Assembly: GCA_024734555.1 (NCBI GenBank)
Contig: JANPWX010000097.1
Span: 2,527,048 to 2,591,047 of the forward strand
Direction of reading: 5' to 3'
DNA length: 64,000 nucleotides
From: Trochalopteron elliotii
Taxonomy: Eukaryota > Chordata > Aves > Passeriformes > Leiothrichidae
Shown piece after piece: positions 36,351 through 50,239 of the stretch. The notes beneath the pieces are model-generated. The model did no database searches, was not told the DNA's origin, and saw only the letters and a list, made by a program, of their open reading frames with translations. Numbering within the stretch: the stretch's first letter is position 1; each line of letters starts with the position of its first letter. The position numbers and the translations under genes were made by a program.

Positions 36351-39300
36351 ATTATCTGTTTATCACAACGCCACAATCTTCTGACCAAAGATGATATTTC
36401 CTCTTTTATTTACAGCCTTCCAGGAGGCAAAAGTTTTCCGAGAACTGGAATTGCTTGGCTTCTTTCATCACTGCCAGTCAGATGGGCTGCCCTTCACACT
36501 GCAGCATTTGCAGCACCATACATCCTGTTGCTAAACCAGCTGTCCTGTGATGCAGGGATACATGCAATTTTTGCAGGTATATGCACATGAGTATTTGGCC
36601 AAACATACAAGACAATAATTTGATGGTGTTCTCTGTTTGAAAAAGATAATGTTTACTTGTTTGTTTGAATTTGTGTGGTTTTTTGTTTTTTTGGTTTTTT
36701 TTAATCTGAATTGAGAAAGCAATTGCTATACAATAAGAGGAACTTCTTTTGTAAATGACTCAAAAATTGGTTTGTGGTTTGGTGGTTCGGGGATAGGTTA
36801 GGTTTTTGTTTTCTTTTTCCCCAGCATTTAATGTCCTCGGGTAATATAATCCCCATACAAAATTATATTGCTTGTTCTAAAACAGGTCTGATTAGCTCCA
36901 GTGAAGCAGAACATTGATATGATAGTCTATTACATCTACTTTCTGTGTTTTAAAGCACAAGCATTGTGTTTAGCATTGACTGAAACACAGGAGATAATGG
37001 GCAGCCAATTGACTCTCTCTGAGCTCGATGCTCAGAGTGAGCTTGGGATGGAGAATGAGATCTGTTCTGTTCCTCACATAACACTGCAGCAGCTTTGCTG
37101 CTGAGCACTGCACCCCCTTTCCTGTGTCATAGCTGCAATTGTCAGGACCATCCATGCAGTTGTCAAGTCCTTAGTCATTTGGGTTCTGGGGAAGGGAAAA
37201 AAACTGAGCTGAAATGTGAGAGTTCTGGGATTTTTCCTTTAGTAAAGCAGGTAACATCGTGTGAAGTGCCCTGATAGGGCTTTGTAGTTCCAACATACAA
37301 AACATTGTTAAAAAACCTAAACAGAAATCCTGATTTTCATACAAAACCAAAGTAACACGAAGTCTGTGCAGAGATTTAGGAGCAAGTGAGCTGCCTTTCC
37401 AGGAGCAAGGCTGCCCTCCAGCTTCACAAGAGACAAAAAATTTCAACGCAGGTGAAGCAGGTGGAGTGGTTAGTGTGGAGTGCCAGGAGCACACCTTCCT
37501 CCCTGTGCAGCTGGGTGGCCTGCTCCTTCCCACTCCACGGCAGTCCTGGAAGTTCCCAGAAGAGGGGAGTGCTCTTTGCTTTGCTTTGTGGGAGCAAGTG
37601 GCAATCACAACTAAGTTGCAGCATTGAAAAATAACCAGGTGATATCAGCCTTTTTCAAAGCAGGGAGGCAAATGATAAGGAGATTAAAAAAAAAAAAAAA
37701 ACCCAAACAAAAAACAGTGGCTGCATGGGAAAGTTTACCAGCATGGGTAGAAAAGGCGGAACTTCGTTCCATAAAGGAAATAAACTAAAACATACAGCAC
37801 TCTCTGTAACATTTCACTTTGCCATTCAGGCAGGCCCTTTTTGAAGTCAGTGGGAGTCCTTCCACTGCTTTCAGGAGTTTTTGGAACAGGACCATCCAAT
37901 TGTTTATGTTGTTGACACATAATTGGCCCTTTCCCTGTTGCTTTAAATGAATACTCCAAGGGAAAAGTATCAGATTCTCCTGTGCTTAGAAGGCACCTAA
38001 GGTGTTGTAGCTGCACCCAAATGTGTTGAGGAAAACAGGTTGGCCCTGCAGCTCAGTGTTTATTTGCCTATACTGGTGCTGAGTTTGCATCAGCACAGGA
38101 GATTGTACAGAGGATGTGGCTATGGAAACTGGACAGCAGGAAGGAGTGACCTACCCTGCTGAGCAAGGGCTGCTTTGGAACAGGCATTCCTTAACCCTAC
38201 CCCTTCCAATACAGGTTCCTTTTCAACACCTGCAACTTTGACAGAAGGTTCTGCACTGTAACCAGCAGAGGGTTAGAGGTATTTGCATGGTTTGGGGTGG
38301 GGTTGAAGTTGTGCTAACCTTTAGCTTAGAGGTCACAACTCTTCAGGAAAAAAAAGGTTGCTCAGCTACAAGCTCAGGGAAATGCCATTCTTTTCTCTGT
38401 CCATCTACAGAGGTAAGGGGGGACAAGAAGAAAGGAGATACTTGTAGATTAGGTTAGCAGCAAGGTCAAGCCAGCAGATTTCTATCGCACTGCCTGTCTG
38501 CAGTTTCCCAGATAGACTTTTATGAGTCTGAGTATCATGAGGGGAAAAGAAAAAACAAAACACAACAACTCAGTATTGGAATTCTATTAATTATTTTTAA
38601 AAAGCCCAAATAACTGAGCTTTTATTTTGAATGTTTAAGTGAAAAGTGAGAGTCCCAATGTCTATCTAAATGTAGAATCATTCAGTGTGCCCAAAGTTAG
38701 AAATGAACTTTTGTTTTTCCTGAAGATACAATAAGTCACAGAATGTGCTGTTGGTTGTTGGGTGTTACAGGCCTGCTGCTTCAGACTATCCAGTGCTAAA
38801 GTACTCTGCTGTAGTGCTCTGCTGCACAGTGATTGTTCTTTCTTTGCAATGTTCCTAGTTTGGGATTCTTCATGCTGATATTTTAGTGTGCCCTTTCTGA
38901 AATGCTGTTACTTGGGATTTTACTAGATGCTACTCAGTTCAGGCCAGTCCAGCTGCCACTGAAATAAAGACCACCTCTCTTTTGGGTCCCTTGTTATGAC
39001 AAAACACAGGGGACTGGTGTCACGGCAGAAGAAAACTGTTATGACTTCTTGGGGCTTACAAGTAAAAAGTATGGAACGGTTTTTGATAAAGTGCTTAGCT
39101 GTGCAGTGGGTCAAGCAGAATACCCCTTCTTCTCACTACATAAGCAATGAAAAAACAAACAAGAAGTTTTAGAATTAATGGCTGTGCTGTGGCTGGGACA
39201 GGCTAAGAACAACACCAGACTGGCAGGACAAGAGAACCCCTTGTCTTCAGAGGGCAGTGGCTCAGTTCCCTTAGAAGAGACTCCAGGCAAAGTTGTAGGT

Positions 39301-42300
39301 AGGAGGACTGAATTGCTTAAAGGGTATGAGATGAACCTCAATGAACCAAAGGTGATTGAGAATTGCATATAGTCATGCTTGCTTTAATGCCTGTGAGGGC
39401 CACAAGCAGGCTAAGCACAGGTCTCTACTCCATGATGGCTTATACACATCCAGCTAAAGAAGGATGTCAGATGTGAAGGACAAAACAGTCACAGCAGCCT
39501 TCACTTGGTCTGACACGAAATGTGCTGAATGTCCAGCAAGGGATTTCTACAGGTGTGGCCACAGCTCCCCTGGTAGCATGATGTGGGGTGGTGGATGTGC
39601 ATTAGAGCACAGCATCCCAGTAGCTGAACTGAGGAGCAGAGTTTCACCCAACACTTGTGTGTCACCTAATACAGGTTTGCAGCCAAGCAGACTCCTCCTT
39701 TAGCTACTGTGCTGCTTGGCTTGTGAGCCAAAATGTTGTGGTGCAGAAAGGGAAAAATTGCCTTTTGATGTGATACTTATCTAGGAGTTTAATGTATACA
39801 TCTCTCTATTATCTGAGCACGCATTTTCCAGTCATGGCCCTGTGAATTCTTTTCTCTCGCAAGGTGTGGTTGTGTTTTACAAGTAATCTTGTGCTGGCTG
39901 GCTGAAATATGAGCCCACAGCCTTTAGACCAATACCATACAAGTTGTAATGTTTTCCTCAGACTCTGGGGTATTGGTTAGCTGAAAAACTGCCAAAGGAC
40001 ATTCCACAGTCAGAGGAAATTGAGTGTAGGTGGGCAGCCCAGAGCCCAAGTGCACACTTAATAAACTCTCCATTATTATACTTAAAGGGGTGAGTCACAC
40101 AATAATCATTCTGCAATCAAATTCACTGTTGAGTGTGTTGTTTTTTTCCTTTTAAGTCAAATGTCATGTAAAAGTTGCCAATGCCTCCCAGAAGTTTAAT
40201 TTATGGAAGTGGGAGAAAATAAAGCAAAGCTAGCTAGTTGACACATCTACATGTGTGCAAATGTTACCTTAGCTGTCCACAGCTTGGGTTTTTTTATGTG
40301 CCAAAAATAAAATATTATTTTGTTGTCTGAGGCTGAGGGACTCTGGCAAAAAAAGGAGCTTGGACACCTCTACTGCCTGTTGCCAATCAGAGATCTTCAG
40401 TATAAAGCAGGCCTTCAGTGCTGGGAAAGCATGCATAATGTGCTTATAACTGGCCAGCACCACCACTGGGTAAATAGGCAGTCACTCACAGGAGGCATAG
40501 ATAAAATATCTATATATTGTGTATATACAAAGTATTTTTCCACCAAGGATTAAGCCAATCTGGTGTAAGATAGAAATTGTTGAGGTTTTGTTATGCCTAA
40601 ATCAAGTTTTTAAAGTAGCGAACCTTTTCCAAGAGACCTCCTAGGACAGTGCCTGGTGCAACCAGCACTCATTGTGACAGACTCCAAGTGACTGGCTTGT
40701 GGTGGCTGCCTCTGATCTCATGCTGATGATCAGCTACTCCTCTGCTGTTTTGGTGGGGTGTGATGACACTACAAGTAAATGGACATGGGAAGAGCTCCTC
40801 AGGGATTTTGAAGGCTTTGTGTGATCCTTGAGCATCACTGTCTGCCCAATACTCACAGCAGTCCTTTTCCAGAGCTTGGTATCCCTGTTGCACTCAAGAA
40901 AATCCCATCCCCTACAATGAAGAGTCCCAAGGAGAGTCTTCTGCCCAGGGATGCTCAGGGTTTCTCTTTCTCCTGGGCTTGTCTCCTGTGGTATTTCAAG
41001 CAGGGGAAGGGTGGAGTGCTGCTTTGGTCAGGACTTCAAGCTCTTTTCTTCTCCTGTAATGGAAGAATTTTAACTTAGTGAAGCCACTGAGGTCTTGCCC
41101 AGCCCATTGCAGTCCCCATGAGTCATAGGCCAGCACCAGCTGACACATCTCCTTCAGCTATCAGGAAATAGCTTGTAGTCACAGAGGCAGAAATAGAAGA
41201 ATACAAGGGGTATTCAGCAATGACAGTCCTCCCTTTTTACTTGGTTACTTCTTGGATGAGCCTGTTTAAAAAGTCATTAATATCCTGACAGCATAAATGA
41301 GGAGAAGCTTGTTTCATTTAGATGATGTTAGGAATTCACTCTCTACTTTGATGACATTTTTCCTGCTCTCTGCATAGTCCTTCAAAGACATCCTAGAAAA
41401 GCCAAATCCCCTAATTTCATTGCACAGTCTCCATGTTGTCCTGCTCCATCTTTTGTCCTTGACTACACCCCAAGGGAGCAGAAAGGCTACAGAAATGCTA
41501 CAGAAAGAGACAATCACTGCCTTTGTATTGTTCACATAAACATCACAGCAGGCCTTGACTACACATTGGGGTCCCTTGAGAAGTACCTATTCTGGTTTGT
41601 CAGTCCCAAATTCTATATCTGGATGCTACTTCAGCCTGTCCTTCATGTCCTCCTAGTGCTTAGGGGCTATATCAGTAGGAAGGAACTATTTTCAGAAGAA
41701 AATACCTTTCATTTTTGTGACTCGACCCTCCCCTTCTCCACAGGGAAGCTGAGGCTGGTGGTATTGTGTAGGTGTCTTCTGGATCCTGGCTTAGGTGAAG
41801 GGGCCTCCCAGTCCTGTGCAGTCACAGGGCACTTCCTGACATTGTTCATTGCAACAGCTATTTGTTTCATCATCTTTTCACCAAACCCACTTTTTCCCTC
41901 TGCCACTTCAAACAATGTTATTCTTGCAGAGGCTGCATTTCACTGGTTCAGTGACCACTGTATAACTTATCCTTTGTATCAAAATGTTTAAATAACTGTT
42001 TTTAATTTGAAATGAGCAGTGCCACAAAAACCCTAAACATTATCAGTTGCTGTTTTTACTTCCTTCCTTTGGAACAGGAATGAATGAAACAGTTGGGATA
42101 AATAAGACTATATTACTCATGCCTTTTGTTCTTAACTAATCTGAATCTCAGATGAATGTTTTTCCCCTGCAGGACAGATATTGCTCTCTCTCTCTGGCCA
42201 GTCTGTAGCTTGAGTATCACATTCTGTTTGTTGCTTCTCCCCATGAATTCAAATTGATCTGCTGTTGTTCTTTGCTTGCCTCCACCCCCAGCACAATGCC

Positions 42301-45300
42301 TTGTCTTAAATGCTGCATCAGGCAGTGCCTTAAGGCATTACCTTTTGGGTTTGCCTGTCTCAGAGTGGCCAGCAAAGCTGGCTCAGCTAGGACTGCGTCC
42401 GTACTACTGAAGATAATAAAAGCTCTTCCATTAACATTAATGGACATTCAGTCTTCCTTTAACATGCTGGTGCATATCCTGAAATCCTAGAAGCTAGTCC
42501 ATCTTCCAAGCCACCTGGCTTGTAGTAGCTAGTAATAGCTCATGAGTGCAGTGAAGCTTACAGATGTACGTATTTTTTAATATTCTTGCATCACTTTTGA
42601 GTACTAAAAATTCTGGTGCCAGTTGTTCTTGGTTTTCATGTCAGTAGCCGATTCTTTTGCCTTGACAACGTTTGTGGGGCCATTAAGTCGTGCCACTCAA
42701 ATGTGTCACAGTAAAAAAACACTCACTGCTGGCATAAAGCACAAATGTCCTCCTCTGATCTCAAAGTGATCCCCATTGTCACAGCCCGGCAGACAAAGTG
42801 AGGGTTGTTAAATGGTGAGCAGAGAGGTTTTTAGGGTTTCAATTTGTCTTCCATGAGGTGACTTGTAAAAACAGTAAACAGAGATGGTTATTTTAAGAAT
42901 TTTGAAAAACCTCTTGTCTGCATCCTTTTAGATAAATACTGTTTGTTTCCCTCTGTCATGTAATAATTATAGGCAACTTCTGCTGTGCTTGCTAAGCCTG
43001 TTCCCTCTTCACCAGGTGATGTTTACCTATTAGTGCAGCTTGCACTAGAGGTTATTCAGTGCAGCTGAATCCCAGGGTCTGCTCATTTTGTGGGATACAG
43101 CTCATTAGTCAAGATAAATTATGATGTCTCTGTTTAGAAGACCAGGTCAGTGCTGTCTCATTTTCAGACATCCAGTTTCTTTAGTCACTGAGATTCCCCT
43201 CATTGTTTGTCACCTTTCTCCCTAGTGTTATCTCATCTTCTTTCAAGGGTGTTATCTCATCTTCTTTCAAAGTCACCTTTGCAGGGCAAAGGATCTCAGT
43301 AGATTGTTTGGCTGATGAAAAGCACAGACATAGTGTAGCATATAATGAACAGACTCTGAAGAGGTGCTTTTACATCAGCACTTAGTGCTGAAGGTATATG
43401 GAGAAAGAAAGATAAAATATTGCCACAAGCGACAAAAGAAGTTATATGAAATAAGGACAGAAGGACACACTTGTAATCACAGAGCTAAAATGCTTGGGGT
43501 TTTTTGTAGGTCAGATTGATGAAATACAAGATGAGACTTTGTAGCCCTAATGTTGGATGCAGGTGTGGTAGAGAGCTGTGACAAGGTATGACTGTTCCCT
43601 CTTTACGTAAAAGACATGTACAGCTGTGTTGAGTGAGGGAAGTATTTTCCACAGGATAGTGGGATGAGAAAGGCACTGCAACTACAGCCTGCTTATAGTC
43701 ACACAGAGAACAGCTGATGACTAGGGTTTGTTATTCCTCCTTCTCACTGTGATATCTTAGTCCCCCTGCCAATGGCCATTTCCTTGCTAATCAATGTCCA
43801 TGGTTCCTTCCTGTGCCATATCCTACCTTCACCCTGCTCTTTAACCCCTTGAAAATCCCATTTATAGAAGCTGCACTGCCTATCCTGAAGCTGCATATTC
43901 TTTCAGGCATGAGGAGCGTCTTTCCTATATCAGAATTTCTCATTTTCCTTCTGAATTGAGGAGGTCATAGCCAACTCTACTTCAATGAGGCAGTTGAGGC
44001 AGTAGTGATGCAATTCATCTTCTTTTATGTGAGAAGGTCAAAACCACTAATGATGTTGCTTGCCTTTCAAAAACACCCCTGACAATCAGGAGCTGAGAGC
44101 TCATGCATTTCAGGAAAGCAGGTTCCACTAAGATACAGTAGGTCATTCTTAAAGTGATGTACTCCAAATTGTCAGGCACATGCTTTGCCCCTCAAACAAA
44201 CTGACTTCACTGCTTCCCTACACTCTTTTTTTGCTCCCTCAGCTTCTTTTGCAGAGTCTTTCTCTCCTTCCACATGTCTATCCTTGTTCATCCAAACTAG
44301 ATGTCTGCATATCCTTCCTCTGAGCATTATTTTCTCATGACAGCTTGTATACATTTTGACTCTCTTGGCCTGGGTGACTTAGTTCTTATCTCACCACTTT
44401 GCCAAAAACATTTCTCTTTTTCTTTTAGATGTTCCCCTCTTGGTCGTGACTGACTTTGTTTCCTCTCCTCCTCCCACAGAAGTGACAGCTTTTGCAGTTC
44501 CTCAAAATTAAAGTTTTAAATACCTGTAGATGATCCAGGGATCAGTCTCTGTTACCATCAGGTCTTATTCACAGTATTCCCCTGTAGGAGGAATCATTCT
44601 TGAACATAAAAAGTTTAACTCAAACACAGGCCCAAATCAAACATCCTACTGGTACATGTGTATAGGTTATACAGACAGTTTCTGACCTGATCAGGGTATT
44701 GTGCATGGGCGCATCCCTATCATGAGCTGGTTCAGATCTGCTGGTTTAAAAACCTGTAACAACTGAGAAGCATCAAAATCATGATCTGATTCTGAATTTT
44801 ACAGCCTAGGTGTAAGCAGGCTTTCCAGGCTGCTGGAAGCAAGGAAAATTTCAGATGGTCCCCCTTTGCAATGTACTTTTATTCTACTCCACTCTTTCTG
44901 CAGCCTGGAGAAACCGGTTTCCCTTCTGGACTATCCTTCCAGAATAAGGATTAAGTTAAGTAATAACCTAAAAGGCAGGAAGAGAGAGTTGACTGTTTAT
45001 TCTCCAGCTGCCATCTTTCAGGTGGCTTTTTATAACCAACCCCCCGTAACTCAGACAGGCTAAACCATCCTTGAATTAGCACACGGCTGGTCCTGCAGGG
45101 ACAACACAAATGTGAAAGCAGAGTTCTTTTACAGAACAGGACCCCCAGGAGTGGATGGACAAGTATTTTCACCGATGTTCAGTGTTGCAACTTAGGTATT
45201 AGTGGACATTTTGAAGAGCATCTTTGTCATGGCTCTGCACACTCATGCTGTATTGCTTGGTAGCAATACAGAGGAGGTAAATTGTACTGCCAACAGTAAT

Positions 45301-47519
45301 GCTATATTCATGTTGGAAAACAAGTGCAGTTGAGATAAGTGAGGAAATCTGTCCAAAATGCCTTTTCTCTTGTGTGAGAAGAAAGGGAAGAGGCAAGGGA
45401 GGAACCCCTGTGCAATGAAAAAAGACATCTTTTACCAAGCTGACTACAGATAGAAAGAAGACAGGCATTTAAAAGGCTACTGTAATGTGCATTTGAGATA
45501 AATCAAAGAACAGTTCATTCATTTTTCAAGGTTAATTGAACACAGTGGGTTTTTTCTTTTTCTTTTTTCCTTTTTTTTTTTTTCAAAAGCCGTTCTATCT
45601 CTTGTATTTGAATCTTCTCAAAATGTGCTGTACAAAGCTAGTGCATTTCCTGCCTTTAAGGAGAAGGGCTACTGGACTCAACACTGGAGGTGGGTTTGCC
45701 TTAAGTTCGTGTTCATGCCATTCTTTTCACTGGACTTTAATCAGTGTATCTGGGTGCACTGAAGCACATGTGCTGTGAAGAGGGAACATGCTCCCACTCC
45801 TTTGATTCCTCCTGATCACACTGGAGCTGAGAGTTGTGCAAAGTGGCAGTAGATTTTGATTTCCCACTGCTCTTGTCAGTCTGGATGTACAGTAAAATAA
45901 CAGCCAAGCTGTGTATCTCTGGTCTCCCACTGTAACTCCTGCTGAGATAAAGAAAGGGGGCTACTTCAGCAATTACACTGGAAGTCATCTCAAAAATGAG
46001 TAACATCTCCATGGCTCCCAGCCCCAGAGGCTCCATATGGACTCATCCAGCTGAGCATCTGTGGAGTTTTGGCTCTGGTTCAAGAGGCAGAACTGCTATT
46101 CACATGTGTGTTTCTGGAGCTCCATTTCTGCCCCCTCCCCCATGCCCATGAGCCATCCCAGCATCCATGTCCATGAAGTTTTAACACGAGCTTGCTGCTG
46201 ATGAAAGATGGATGTCAGCCCCAGCAGGTCAATATAATCCCCTAAAAAAACTCCATTCGTGTTGACAAGAAAGCCCAGAGGGAATATATCTTCTGGAAAT
46301 ACAACAATTAAAAGGGATGGTTGGGGTAATTGAAGGGAGAAATACTTTTTGTAGCAGAAAAATGAGCACTTAAAAATGTTTGGCCAGCCAAGGACAATTA
46401 TCCAGTTGGTGATGTGCAAGTACAGAGGGCAGTTCATCCATTTTAAATCACTCTTGCAGTCAGGAGAGTGATGGGGAAATGCCACCAGGATGGCTCTTGC
46501 TCTGGGTACAGTCAGTGGGATTTCGGTGATGGTCGGGACCAGGCTTGTTGGGCACAACCCCTGCTTGCCTTGTCCTGACTTCTCACCAAGAACATTCAGC
46601 TGCTAACAAGGTGCTGTCTTCCACTCTCACAAGCCTGCAGAGGCAGCCTGGGGCCTAAGTGTGAAGAGGGGAATTAGTGCCTTCCTCCCAGAACTGTAAT
46701 TCACAATCTGCTTCCGAGGTTTAGCTGACAGTGCTCTGTTGTTTCAGAGCGGGGTGGCCCCATACACCAAGTGTTTACGGTGGCAGCACTGGCCTCAACA
46801 GGAGGAGCTGTTCCTCCTGTCAAAGAAAATACGCAGGCGTGGCTGAAATGCATGCAGAACACATCGGCTGAGGAAAACAAGGCTGTTTCTGTGGTCTTTC
46901 CCCCACTGGTATGTCTTAACCATGGACCCACAATTTATTTTGTTTTATTTTATTTATTTATATATTTTACCTTGGTTCCATCAGGATGATGAAAGGAGAG
47001 CGAACTGATTTGTGAGTGATATAAAATTTGCAGTTTCCTAAATTTACTCAGAAGCCTTCGGAACCAATCCATCCTGGGATTTGTCTACGGCAAGAACCAA
47101 ACCACCTGCTTAGATTTTGTTTAACTTGCATGAATAAAACACTTCAAACTCACTTATATGTTACAAAGGACAGAAGGGAAGAAAAGCTTGAGCACTGGCA
47201 CACTTCCCCACTACCCCCCTTTCCCTGTAAATGTAAAGATCTGAATTCAAATGCTTGTTTGCAGGGAAGTTTTGTCCCCTTTAAGGAGAATTACAAACCA
47301 CCGAAGCGCTGCCTAGAGCATCGAATGCAAGCATTACCTCATCACCACACAGCGCTATTGGCTGGAGATAACAGGAGGTGGGCTGCTGGTGCTACACCCT
47401 CGGTGGGAGCTGGGCTTTCTCATTATCTCTTTCTCTCTATTTCAAAGCAGCTGACCCTTTTTAATGGATGTCACCTACAGGGGCAGTCTGGTCTTTATGG
47501 AAGCTTCCTATAAAACAAA
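36351..47519. other. Gene-free stretch
   Basis: No recognised gene. It contains a 16-bp poly-A at 37686-37701, a 24-bp tandem duplication at 43225-43272, a T-rich tract near 45547-45583, and AT low-complexity sequence at 46931-46970. The 153-codon minus frame at 46096-46557 is of no known family and falls within chance expectation. Confidence 0.5.
43225..43272 (+). repeat. Two-copy 24-bp tandem duplication
   Basis: A GTGTTATCTCATCTTCTTTC unit plus four bases is repeated directly with a period of 24 and one difference near the end. The period is a multiple of three, so it keeps the small surrounding frame open. Probably incidental. Confidence 0.85.
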
Positions 47520-47830
47520 GAAGGACCAGCCCAAGTGTGATCATAATTGGACTGAACGAGATCGATAGAAACAATTTTATAATAAATACCCTTTAAATGC
47601 AATAAGCAATTGTGTATTCAATATGGCAGTTTACCCATCCTTTTAAAATTACTATTAAATCCCTCAGAGCAGCTCTAAAAATTATGCAGTCATTAGAATC
47701 CATAGGGCTTTTTGATTTAAATTTTTTATCAAGTGTCTGTATGCTTCCTAAGGCTAAATTATGTAATTTTTATTCAGGATCACCCTCTGTAGTTGGTTTT
47801 CAGAAAAGTCATCATTGATTGCAGAGAGTG
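47520..47830. promoter_or_regulatory. AT-rich conserved-element-like block
   Basis: About 300 bp of AT-rich, non-repetitive sequence with a MEF2-like CTAAAAATTA (47675-47684), E-box CAATTG, and several TTTAAA and TTAAAT words. It resembles deeply conserved vertebrate non-coding elements in texture. No target gene can be named. Confidence 0.3.
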
Positions 47831-47858
47831 TGAAAAGTCTGGTAATGATATTACTTAC

Positions 47859-47902
47859 CTCTTGTGAGGACCTGGCTTTTCAGTCACTGAGAACATATTG
47901 TC
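47859..47902 (-). other. Candidate small exon, 44 bp
   Basis: Minus-strand segment preceded by GTGTGTCCCAACAG and followed by GAG|GTAAGTAAT, both strong. It contains an ATG and reads DNMFSVTEKPGPHK in the phase that would follow the candidate exon at 50240-50425. Short frames are often open by chance, so coding status is unproven. Confidence 0.2.
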
Positions 47903-49095
47903 CTGTTGGGACACACCAGGAAATTTGAATTTCAGTGCTAAGGTAAATCCCAAAATACTTTTTGAGGGACAAAGTTATCATTCCTTTTACAAACAAGGAG
48001 AGCAAGAGCAGTTAAAGTCACCTGCAAACGTGATAGCTGCATGAAAGTGGCAGAATCAGGACTAGAAACATTGTCTGATTCCAAGCAGTGCTCTTGCCAC
48101 TGGCCTTGGTTTTCACTTAGATCTCACTGCTGTGAAATTCCTTTTGGCAATTACAGCAATTCAGCGTAAATTAAGCAAGGATCTCAAGGTTTATCTTTTG
48201 ATGAATAACATGGCCAGGTGCAGACACTGTTCCAAGAACCTCTTCAACATCTGTGCCATACAAAGCTGTATGCCATGTGTGCTGCAAAAGACCTCTAATC
48301 CTTTATTTCCTTTATGGTGGTTATTAATAGAGGACTGAGTTCTGTCTTTGTCTCTCTGATGTTGTTTCCTTTGTTTCCTTTTAGGAGCAGCACAAGAGGA
48401 TAGAGAGCAGACAAACTGCAATATCCTGGTAATTAACTACCTCAGCAATATAGTGGCATCACGGCAGTGGTAATGCTGTGTAACAATTTGCATACATTAG
48501 TTTTCATGTTCCAGGAAAGCAATTTCTGTAGCATTTGAGAGAAAAATAAGGAGGAAAAAAGGGAGAGAGGAAAGGTTGACCTGGGGTCAATATAGGACTG
48601 TAATTGAGATTGCATTCTGAGAGAGAAGGAGTGAGGATCTGAAAGTGCTTGGACCCTTGTTAACTGGGAGTAATTCTACCTGTAAATAGGTGTAGTTCTA
48701 CCTGAAGCAGTTAGCTGACAAAGTTGATCCAGTTTGGAGAGATATTTCAGCACCTATAGGACCCACTGATTTCAACCAGCGCTGTAGGTGCAGACTGTCT
48801 CAGCTGTACCCAAAGTCGTGGGCCTGCATTTGCAGAACTTGTGATGCTGCACAGGCACTGCACCCTACCTGCACTGATGCCTGGCTTGTGAGTTCAATTC
48901 TTGAGCAGAAGAGAAGACACCCAAAACCTGTCACCATGTTAGAATCATGGACTAGCAGTGTTTTCATTGGAGAAACAGAAGAAATTTGGTGGTGAAATTT
49001 TATCTGTCTCTGCCAAGCTCCTTTGTATTCTGGGGTCCTTTACATTTCAGGGCTGTTTGAAGAGGCATCAATGGACTCCTGGACATTAAGAGATA
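47903..49095. other. Gene-free stretch
   Basis: No recognised gene or repeat. Confidence 0.5.
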
Positions 49096-49250
49096 CAATC
49101 ACAGAATCACAGACTGGTTTGGACTGGAGGGGGCATTAAAGACCATCTAGTTTTAACCCCTCCATGGGCAGGGATGCCACCCACTGCAGCAGGTTGCTCA
49201 AAGCCCCATCCGCTTGTTCTTGAATGCTTCCAGGAATGAGGCATCCACAA
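49096..49250 (-). mobile_element. CR1 LINE 3'-end fragment
   Basis: Reverse-oriented CR1 tail beginning CAATCACAGAATCACAGACT. A GGACTGGAGGGGGCATTAAA stretch, GACCATCTAG and CAGCAGGTTGCTCAAAGCCC follow, then GGCATCCACAAATC. Only the 3' end remains. Confidence 0.85.
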
Positions 49251-49794
49251 ATCTTCTAGATACTCTTGGATCTGGGGTACAATGCAATAATCCATTGCCA
49301 GGGCTGGTTGTAGGTAGGGAAAGAGGCTCTAGCTGCAGCTGCTGTGCTGCTGAGGCCACTGAGTCTCTCCTACTCCTGTGCTCCAGATCATGAGCCTCAG
49401 CAGAGAGACAAAAAAAATAAAGCTTCTGCATAGGCAAACCCAAAAGCTTTATTTATTTATTTTTTTCATCTAAACTACTGTGTGGTGACAGTAATGCTAT
49501 CCTGTTGTCACAGCAGTTTGGTTGAAACACTCAGATCAGGAGGAGAAGTTCATGGTCTGGCAGGCAGTATGGGATGGGGTACCTCAAGCTAAGTTCAGAT
49601 CAGTAACAACCTGTAACCTCTGTGTTAGCTATGAAAATCTTTTTCCATATTCATATTTGTGTGACCTGGCAGCATGTGGCCTTTATTTTTTTGTTCTTGT
49701 TTGTTGATTTACTCTGTGACTTTGGGAAAATTACTTAATATCTGTGTGCCAGAATTTATGTATCCATATAGTGGGTGTATAGTTAAACAACTTT

Positions 49795-50135
49795 CTCAGA
49801 AGGACATGGTGAGGTTTAATTAATTCATGCTTGCAAAGTAATTTATGATTTCAGATGAAAATCGTTAGAGACGTACGACTCGCATTACAGTTTAAACCAA
49901 GAGGATACAAAATAATAAAAATCAAAAGGCCCTGAAGATGCTGATCACTCTAAAGGGGGAATATTTATGATTGAAGTTACTAATGAAAACATCAACTGCT
50001 GTGTTACAAAGTAAGATTTTTCAGCTATATAACATTAGTTAATATTATGCTATTTATTATTCTGCTTAGTATTTCCATTCTTATTGCATGGAAACAAAAT
50101 CTATTAAACTGATCTATCCTGGATTTATTTCAAAA
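49795..50135. promoter_or_regulatory. AT-rich conserved-element-like block with clustered CpGs
   Basis: AT-rich, non-repetitive. It contains TTTAATTAATTC and several TTATGATT and TAATATTATG words. Four CpGs lie within about 20 bp at 49863-49882 (core GACGTACGACTCG), unusual in such AT-rich DNA. Regulatory function is inferred only. Confidence 0.3.
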
Positions 50136-50239
50136 GGACATCAATGTTTGCCCAAAATATGTCAGAAGAGTGCAAAGCCATGGCATATTTGTTTGTATGG
50201 CTACCTTTATCGACAGCAGAAATCTATAGGATGACTTAC

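Noticed and set aside
46096..46557. 153-codon minus-strand frame
   Set aside because: No recognised domain; several frames of about 150 codons are expected by chance in a window this size.
47028..47513. 161-codon plus-strand frame
   Set aside because: No recognised domain, no splice or start support; chance-level length.
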